NCBI RefSeq assembly: GCF_014656475.1
Contig: NZ_BNCM01000008.1
Location: forward strand, 1 to 64,000
Direction: 5' to 3'
Length of the DNA: 64,000 bases
DNA from: Sinomonas cellulolyticus
GTDB lineage: Bacteria > Actinomycetota > Actinomycetes > Actinomycetales > Micrococcaceae
Both the position numbers and the translations under genes were made by a program. The notes under the pieces were generated by a model. That model made no database searches and was not told the origin of the DNA. It saw only the letters and a program-made list of their open reading frames with translations. Below, piece after piece: positions 59,374 through 64,000 of the stretch. The number at the start of each line of letters is the position of its first letter. Within the stretch, counting starts at the first letter, position 1.

Positions 59374-62300
59374 CGGTGAAGGTCATCTGGCTCACGGTGC
59401 GGGGCCTGTCGATCTGTTTGGGGATCTGCAGGTACGCGGTGCACGCGCTGCCCGACGGCGGGTAGATGGGCGGCGTCCTGCCCGTGCCGTCCGCGCCGAT
59501 GACGACCGTCAGTGTCGTGCCGTACACGACCACGCCGTTGACGGTGCACACCACCATGACCTGGTAGAAGTCCCGGTTGTTCGCACCCGTCACCTGGAAG
59601 TACACGCCGCCGGTCGATGTGATGGTGCTGCCGCCGGATGCGGGGACCGCCGTGATGGTCGCCCCGCTGGTGGTGCCCGCGGCGGTGCTCGTGGTCGAGG
59701 TGGTGCCCGTTGTCGACGTCGAACCGCTCGTGCCTGCCGTGCCCGTCGACGTCGTGTTCGCGGCCGGGTAGAGCGCGGGAGCCCAGCTCGCCGAGCTCGC
59801 GGTGGCCACGGGAGTCGCCGTCGTGGTGGTGGCGCCGGCCGGGGGCGCGAGCGCGCTCACGATGGTCACGGCCGCGAAGCCGCGCGCGAGATTGTAGCCG
59901 GCGACCGGGAGGATCTGGATCCAGAAGAACTCGACCGGCTCGTATGCGCTGCTTCCGTTCACGGTGACCTTGAACGTCACCGACGTCGCGCCTGCGACGA
60001 CCGTGACGGTCCCCGACTGGACCGGGAAGTCTCCGGCCGCCGCCGTGGCCACGGGCCCGTCGAGCGTCGTCCAGCGCAGGGTGAGCGCGCTGGTCGGCGC
60101 GGCCGAGAGCGTGATGGTGACGGTCGCCGTCGTGCTTCCGCTCGTGGGGGCGGTGACCGAGACGTCCCCGATCGAGACGGTGGGGGGCGGCGGAGCCGCG
60201 CCCGCGAACACCTGGTCGTCAGTGAGGAACCGGAACGAGTCGAAGGAGGCGGTGCCGGACTTGGCGAGGGTTCCCACGCGCCCGTCGGCCACGGCGGCGT
60301 TGAAGACGAAGCTGCCGAGGACGCTCCCGTTGAGCGTGACGGTGACGACCGTGCCCTTGAGCACCAGGTCCAGCGTGTAGTCCTTGCCCGCGACGAGGGA
60401 GGCCGCGAACGACTGCTGGACCTGCCAGCCGCGCCGCGGGTCCATGTGCCCGACGACGACGCGCTGGCCCGCGACGTCAAGCGCAGCGAACTTGAAATCG
60501 TTGGGCGCGTACTCGTCGAAGACGAGGCCCGCGACGCCGCTCGTGTTCAGGACCGCGGCGACCTCGGCGTAGGAGATCGGGTCGATGAGCTGGCCCTGCG
60601 GCGTGTAGCTCGCCGTGGAGACCACCGGGGTGCCGCTCGCAGCCGTCCCGTAGCGGCCGTACGCGACGTTCCAGATGCCCGTCTGGTCCGCGCTGAACCA
60701 GTCGGCGGCGCCGTTGTCGAAGTAGCTCGTGCGATCGAGCGACGCCTGCGGCGGGACCACTTGGAGGGCGATGTTGTCGATGGCTCCCTGGGAGTTGTTC
60801 GAGCCGAAGCCGATGAAGCCCTTGTTGAGTCCCACCTGGTCGCCGTTCGGCAGCACTCTGACCGGGAACGTGTAGGTGAACGCTTTGGTCCCGTTGACCG
60901 TCACGGTCACCACGGTGCCGTTGACGGCCACAAGGAGGTCGTAGAACGTGCCGGCGCTCAGCGAGCCGGTCACGGCGCCCTGTGCGTCGTACCACCAGCC
61001 GTTCGCGTCCCGGTGCCCGATCACCATCTTGTTGATGGCGACGTCGATGCCGGCGAACTTGAAGTCGGTGGGGCCCCAGTAGTCGAAGATGACGAACGAG
61101 TTCGCCTTCCAGCCTGCCGTGGGCTTCTGGACGCTGATCGAGGCGCGGATCTCGTAGTAGACGGGGAGATAGGCGTCCGCGTACCAGACGGCAGCCGCGT
61201 CCCTGCCGAGCGAGGTGGCGCCCACCTGGAGCTGGCCATTTGCCACGACGAACGAGCCCGAGTCCACCGCGAAGCCCTGTGCCGTGCCTCCGTTGAAATC
61301 AGCCGAGCGGAGCACGTCCCGCTTGCCGCCGGGCAGGTTCCCCGCCTGCGGGTCCGTCGGGCCGCCTGTCTGCTGCTGCCACAGGCCGTGGTCGTGCTGC
61401 GTCACCAGGCCGAGCTCGCCGTCGGGCTCACCGTTGCGGGCCGGATCGTCGCCGGTGTCAGTGGCGCGCGTCGGGTCGGCGCCCTGCGAGCGCGAGAGCG
61501 CGTAGAGGAACTCCGGCAGCTGCGGCTCGACCTGGCGGCTCACGGTCGCGATGCCGAACGGCGAGAACGGCACGAGATAGCTGTTGAACTCGCCGACCCA
61601 GTCGATGAGGCGGTCGCCGCCCGTATTGCCGATCAGGATGTCGAGGCCGCCGCCGCCGAACGCGCGGTCCTCGTAGCTTGAGTTCGGGCCGTCTGGGACG
61701 TCATTGAGGCCGTAGGAGGTGCCGGTCGTGAGGTCGTCGTCCGCCTGCAGGAGGTCGTTGCCGTAGCCGCCGTAGAGCGTGTCGTTGCCCGTCCCGCCCA
61801 CGAGCCAGTCGTTGCCGAGGTCGCCGAAGAGGACATCGCTGCCGTCGGAGGCCTTGGTGGCCGTCCCCGTGCAGTTGCCCTGGTTGTCGACGGCGACGCA
61901 CGCCGTCACGGGATCGCCGAGGGTCGCGTCGTTGTTGAGGAAGAACTGCATCGCCATCGGCGGGGTGCCGCCCTTCCACACGGATCCGTCCGGGTTGAAC
62001 AGGATGATCCGGCGCGGATCGTACTCGTCGTAGAGGAGGAACTCGCCGAGTCGGCCGGCCACGTGGTGGTTCGAGTGCCACGCGTTCGTGTCGGCGCCGA
62101 AGTGGAGGACGTCGCCCGGGTTCCACGGGTGGTTGAAGTCGGTCCGTGTCACGCCCACGGGGTTGCCGTTGGCATCGAAAGCCTGGACGTAGCTCGCCGC
62201 GAGGGCCTCGGAACCGCTCATCGCGTCGTCGCCCGCGCCGCCGTGGAGCTGGTCGTTGCCGAGGCCGCCGAAGATCACGTCGTCCGAGTTGTTCGGGTCG

Positions 62301-64000
62301 TAGTTCGGGTTCGCGGCGCCCGACGAGCGCGGGGTCAGGTCGAACGGCGTCTCGTCCACGGCGGTCGCGAGCGCGCCCGAGCGGTTGATGACCGCCTGCT
62401 GGACTTGGCCCGGCGTGTAGATGTACTCGTCGAGCACGTTGCCGTTCGAGATGCGCGTGTTCGGGTCCGTGGGCAGGAGGGTCAGGACACCGTAGAGGGG
62501 CTCGGAGTAGCAGCCGGCACTGTTCGGGGCGCAGCCGTTCGCGACCCACGCGGATCCATTCCAGGTGACGCCGGTGGCGCTGTTGCGGCTCGTGAAGATG
62601 CGCCCGTCGTCGCCGAGTACGGTGTCGTCCCCGGAGCCGCCGGAGATCCAGTCGTTGCCCCAGCCGCCGATGATCTGGTCGTTCTGCGCGTCGCCGAACG
62701 CGATGTCGCTGCCGGGGCCCGAGTAGATCGTGTCGTCGCCGGACTCGCCGTGCGTCTCGTTGACGCCACCGATGTCGTAGATCCGGCACGCCGGGTTGTA
62801 GACCGGGTTGCCGTTGGCATCCAGGGTCGGGGTACACGCGGCGAGCTGCGCCGCGAACATGTCGCTGTGGGCGCCGTTGGCCAGGATCGGGCTGCACAGC
62901 GGCTGGGTGGGCGAGGTGTTGCAGGTCGCGGCCGCGAGCGACGCGGGGCTGAAGAAGAGGTCCGGCCGGAAGTCCGGGCCGCCGGGCGTGTAGTCGAGCA
63001 GGCTAACACCGCGGACCACCTGCACGCCGTCGACGTTGTACTTGCACGAGACCGGCCGGTTGTTTGCGTCGAGAGTGCAGCGCGAGGTGTCGTAGGTGTC
63101 CCAGTTGTAGGTCACGTAGCGCATCGTGTCGGGGTTGCTGAGCAGCAGGTGGCAGTCGCCTGCCTTGCCGGCCGCCGTCGCGGCCACGCAGCCGGAGGTG
63201 TCGGTTCCGTTGATGCCGACGATCCGCACGATGTCCCCGTTCGCCCCCACGATCGTGTCGGCGTCGCGCGCGTGGATGTCGCGGGCGGCCGTGCCGTCGG
63301 CGAGCTGCCGCACGCCCTGGTTCAGGCCGCCCGGCTCTCCAACCTCGTTGTTGAGGTCGATCTGCGTGCCCGCACCGCCGAAGATGAGGTTCTTGCCGAG
63401 GTCGCCGACGACGGCCGAGTCCGCCACGTAGGTCGGGTTGCCCCAGGCGTCGCTCACCACGTGGTACGAGGCGCCGTCGGGCCGCTGGTAGGGGTTGGCG
63501 AGGCTGTAGAAGTCGGAGCTGCCGCCGACGAGGTCGTCCTGGCCGAGCCCGCCGAAGATCACGTCGTTGCCCGCGTTGCCCTCGATGTAGTCGGAGCCGT
63601 CGGTGGCGCGCTCGACGCTCGGGTAGACCGTGAGCGGACCGACGGGATCGCAGACGAGCGTGCCGGGGGCGCCCGTGCAGCCGGTCGGAGTCCGGAAGGC
63701 GGAGACGCGCTGGAGGATCGATGCCGGGCTGCTCGGGGCGATCCAGTCGATCGAGCCGTCGCCCTGGATCGTGTCGTCGCCCATCTGGCCGAGGATGAGA
63801 TCGTTCGAAGGGCCGCCGGCAAGGTAGTCGTTGCCCCACGAGCCGAGCCACTTGAGGCCGTCGTCCGCCGCGAAGTCCTGCCACAGGTTGGAGACCTTGT
63901 ACTCGGCCCACCACGGGACGTCGTTCGCGGTGCGGTAGTTCTGGGCGATTCCGTTGGTGAGCAGAGTGCCGGAGGTGTACGCGTCCACACTTCCGCCGCA
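59366..64000 (-). CDS. Giant RTX-type calcium-binding repeat protein (5' end outside window)
   Basis: At least 1,544 residues are open to the window edge. The N-terminal part seen here has many GGxGxDxUx calcium-binding nonapeptide blocks (such as GGLGNDQLHGGAGDDAMSG and GGWGNDWISGGSGDDTVLG). Two related lectin/laminin-G-like modules follow (FVIFDYWGPTDFKFAGIDVA and LVFDEYAPNDFKFAALDVA), then a Calx-beta-like domain (PTVSIGDVSVTAPTSGSTTA), a Thr/Ser/Ala-rich linker and a C-terminal beta domain. The design is that of a secreted adhesin or S-layer-like protein folded by calcium. It ends 8 nt inside the convergent hydrolase gene. I see no catalytic domain in the visible part. Confidence 0.88.
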   Translation of the reverse strand, partial: CGGSVDAYTSGTLLTNGIAQNYRTANDVPWWAEYKVSNLWQDFAADDGLKWLGSWGNDYLAGGPSNDLILGQMGDDTIQGDGSIDWIAPSSPASILQRVSAFRTPTGCTGAPGTLVCDPVGPLTVYPSVERATDGSDYIEGNAGNDVIFGGLGQDDLVGGSSDFYSLANPYQRPDGASYHVVSDAWGNPTYVADSAVVGDLGKNLIFGGAGTQIDLNNEVGEPGGLNQGVRQLADGTAARDIHARDADTIVGANGDIVRIVGINGTDTSGCVAATAAGKAGDCHLLLSNPDTMRYVTYNWDTYDTSRCTLDANNRPVSCKYNVDGVQVVRGVSLLDYTPGGPDFRPDLFFSPASLAAATCNTSPTQPLCSPILANGAHSDMFAAQLAACTPTLDANGNPVYNPACRIYDIGGVNETHGESGDDTIYSGPGSDIAFGDAQNDQIIGGWGNDWISGGSGDDTVLGDDGRIFTSRNSATGVTWNGSAWVANGCAPNSAGCYSEPLYGVLTLLPTDPNTRISNGNVLDEYIYTPGQVQQAVINRSGALATAVDETPFDLTPRSSGAANPNYDPNNSDDVIFGGLGNDQLHGGAGDDAMSGSEALAASYVQAFDANGNPVGVTRTDFNHPWNPGDVLHFGADTNAWHSNHHVAGRLGEFLLYDEYDPRRIILFNPDGSVWKGGTPPMAMQFFLNNDATLGDPVTACVAVDNQGNCTGTATKASDGSDVLFGDLGNDWLVGGTGNDTLYGGYGNDLLQADDDLTTGTSYGLNDVPDGPNSSYEDRAFGGGGLDILIGNTGGDRLIDWVGEFNSYLVPFSPFGIATVSRQVEPQLPEFLYALSRSQGADPTRATDTGDDPARNGEPDGELGLVTQHDHGLWQQQTGGPTDPQAGNLPGGKRDVLRSADFNGGTAQGFAVDSGSFVVANGQLQVGATSLGRDAAAVWYADAYLPVYYEIRASISVQKPTAGWKANSFVIFDYWGPTDFKFAGIDVAINKMVIGHRDANGWWYDAQGAVTGSLSAGTFYDLLVAVNGTVVTVTVNGTKAFTYTFPVRVLPNGDQVGLNKGFIGFGSNNSQGAIDNIALQVVPPQASLDRTSYFDNGAADWFSADQTGIWNVAYGRYGTAASGTPVVSTASYTPQGQLIDPISYAEVAAVLNTSGVAGLVFDEYAPNDFKFAALDVAGQRVVVGHMDPRRGWQVQQSFAASLVAGKDYTLDLVLKGTVVTVTLNGSVLGSFVFNAAVADGRVGTLAKSGTASFDSFRFLTDDQVFAGAAPPPPTVSIGDVSVTAPTSGSTTATVTITLSAAPTSALTLRWTTLDGPVATAAAGDFPVQSGTVTVVAGATSVTFKVTVNGSSAYEPVEFFWIQILPVAGYNLARGFAAVTIVSALAPPAGATTTTATPVATASSASWAPALYPAANTTSTGTAGTSGSTSTTGTTSTTSTAAGTTSGATITAVPASGGSTITSTGGVYFQVTGANNRDFYQVMVVCTVNGVVVYGTTLTVVIGADGTGRTPPIYPPSGSACTAYLQIPKQIDRPRTVSQMTFTVT

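Overview
The window is 64 kb of very GC-rich, densely packed, protein-coding chromosome from an actinobacterium, most likely a Micrococcaceae member (Arthrobacter/Sinomonas type). The evidence is strong G/C bias at third codon positions, many GTG starts, 1-4 nt stop/start overlaps (TGATG, GTGA, ATGA), an Lsr2 nucleoid protein, and the gene order lsr2-lysS-panC-DUF2520-DUF3180-folK-folB-folP-folE-ftsH-hpt-tilS-DUF2342 protease-dacB-ppa, which mirrors the Mycobacterium tuberculosis Rv3597c-Rv3628c neighbourhood. A cyclohexanecarboxylate-type catabolic cluster would fit Sinomonas, a genus with a known cyclohexanecarboxylate degrader, but the genus is inferred. I saw no rRNA, tRNA, CRISPR array, insertion sequence or phage gene. 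No stretch over about 250 bases lacks a gene.

Layout. 1-17.8 kb is the conserved core: lsr2, lysS, a lone alpha/beta hydrolase with an unusual nucleophile, panC, a Rossmann DUF2520 protein, two PH-domain membrane proteins, the folate block, ftsH, hpt, tilS, a zinc protease, dacB and ppa. 17.9-26.9 kb holds a SatD-like protein, a HAD phosphatase, an AbiEi-like orphan, serS, a lipid kinase, an arylamine N-acetyltransferase, pheA, a rhodanese and an amidase. 26.9-30.1 kb contains a Tyr-rich DUF4190 protein and a three-gene set: non-specific nuclease, protealysin-like M4 protease and its emfourin-type inhibitor. 30.2-34.8 kb has pgm, a MarR/MFS pair and a nitroreductase.

34.9-45.5 kb is a TetR-headed catabolic operon. 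BadI-, AliB-, BadH- and AliA-like genes together give activation, dehydrogenation and ring opening of cyclohexanecarboxylate to pimeloyl-CoA. Glutaryl-CoA-dehydrogenase-like enzymes, an enoyl-CoA hydratase, a 3-hydroxyacyl-CoA dehydrogenase and a MaoC hydratase can carry the product onward to crotonyl-CoA and acetyl-CoA. A second BadH-like SDR has lost its catalytic Tyr and Lys, and no thiolase is present. Two near-identical 14-bp operators sit at the TetR promoter.

45.5-52.9 kb contains a uracil-type permease with idi, glycerate kinase, a TMEM175-like channel, GDPD, NUDIX, PhzF, an HtrA-like protease and two 49-residue membrane proteins. 53-55.7 kb is a class E/F-type sortase next to a (TTPA)n surface protein, then an all-helical TetR-C-like protein. 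55.9-59.4 kb is a compact operon of a two-TM DUF4231 (SLATT-like) protein, a leaderless-type (no signal peptide) subtilisin and an alpha/beta hydrolase, the best candidate here for an undescribed system. The right edge is a giant RTX-repeat protein whose 5' end lies outside the window.

A recurring promoter architecture stands out: a TANNNT-type -10 element only 6-9 nt before the start codon with no Shine-Dalgarno sequence, found at about nine genes including several divergent pairs. It suggests extensive leaderless transcription and helps decide several start codons.
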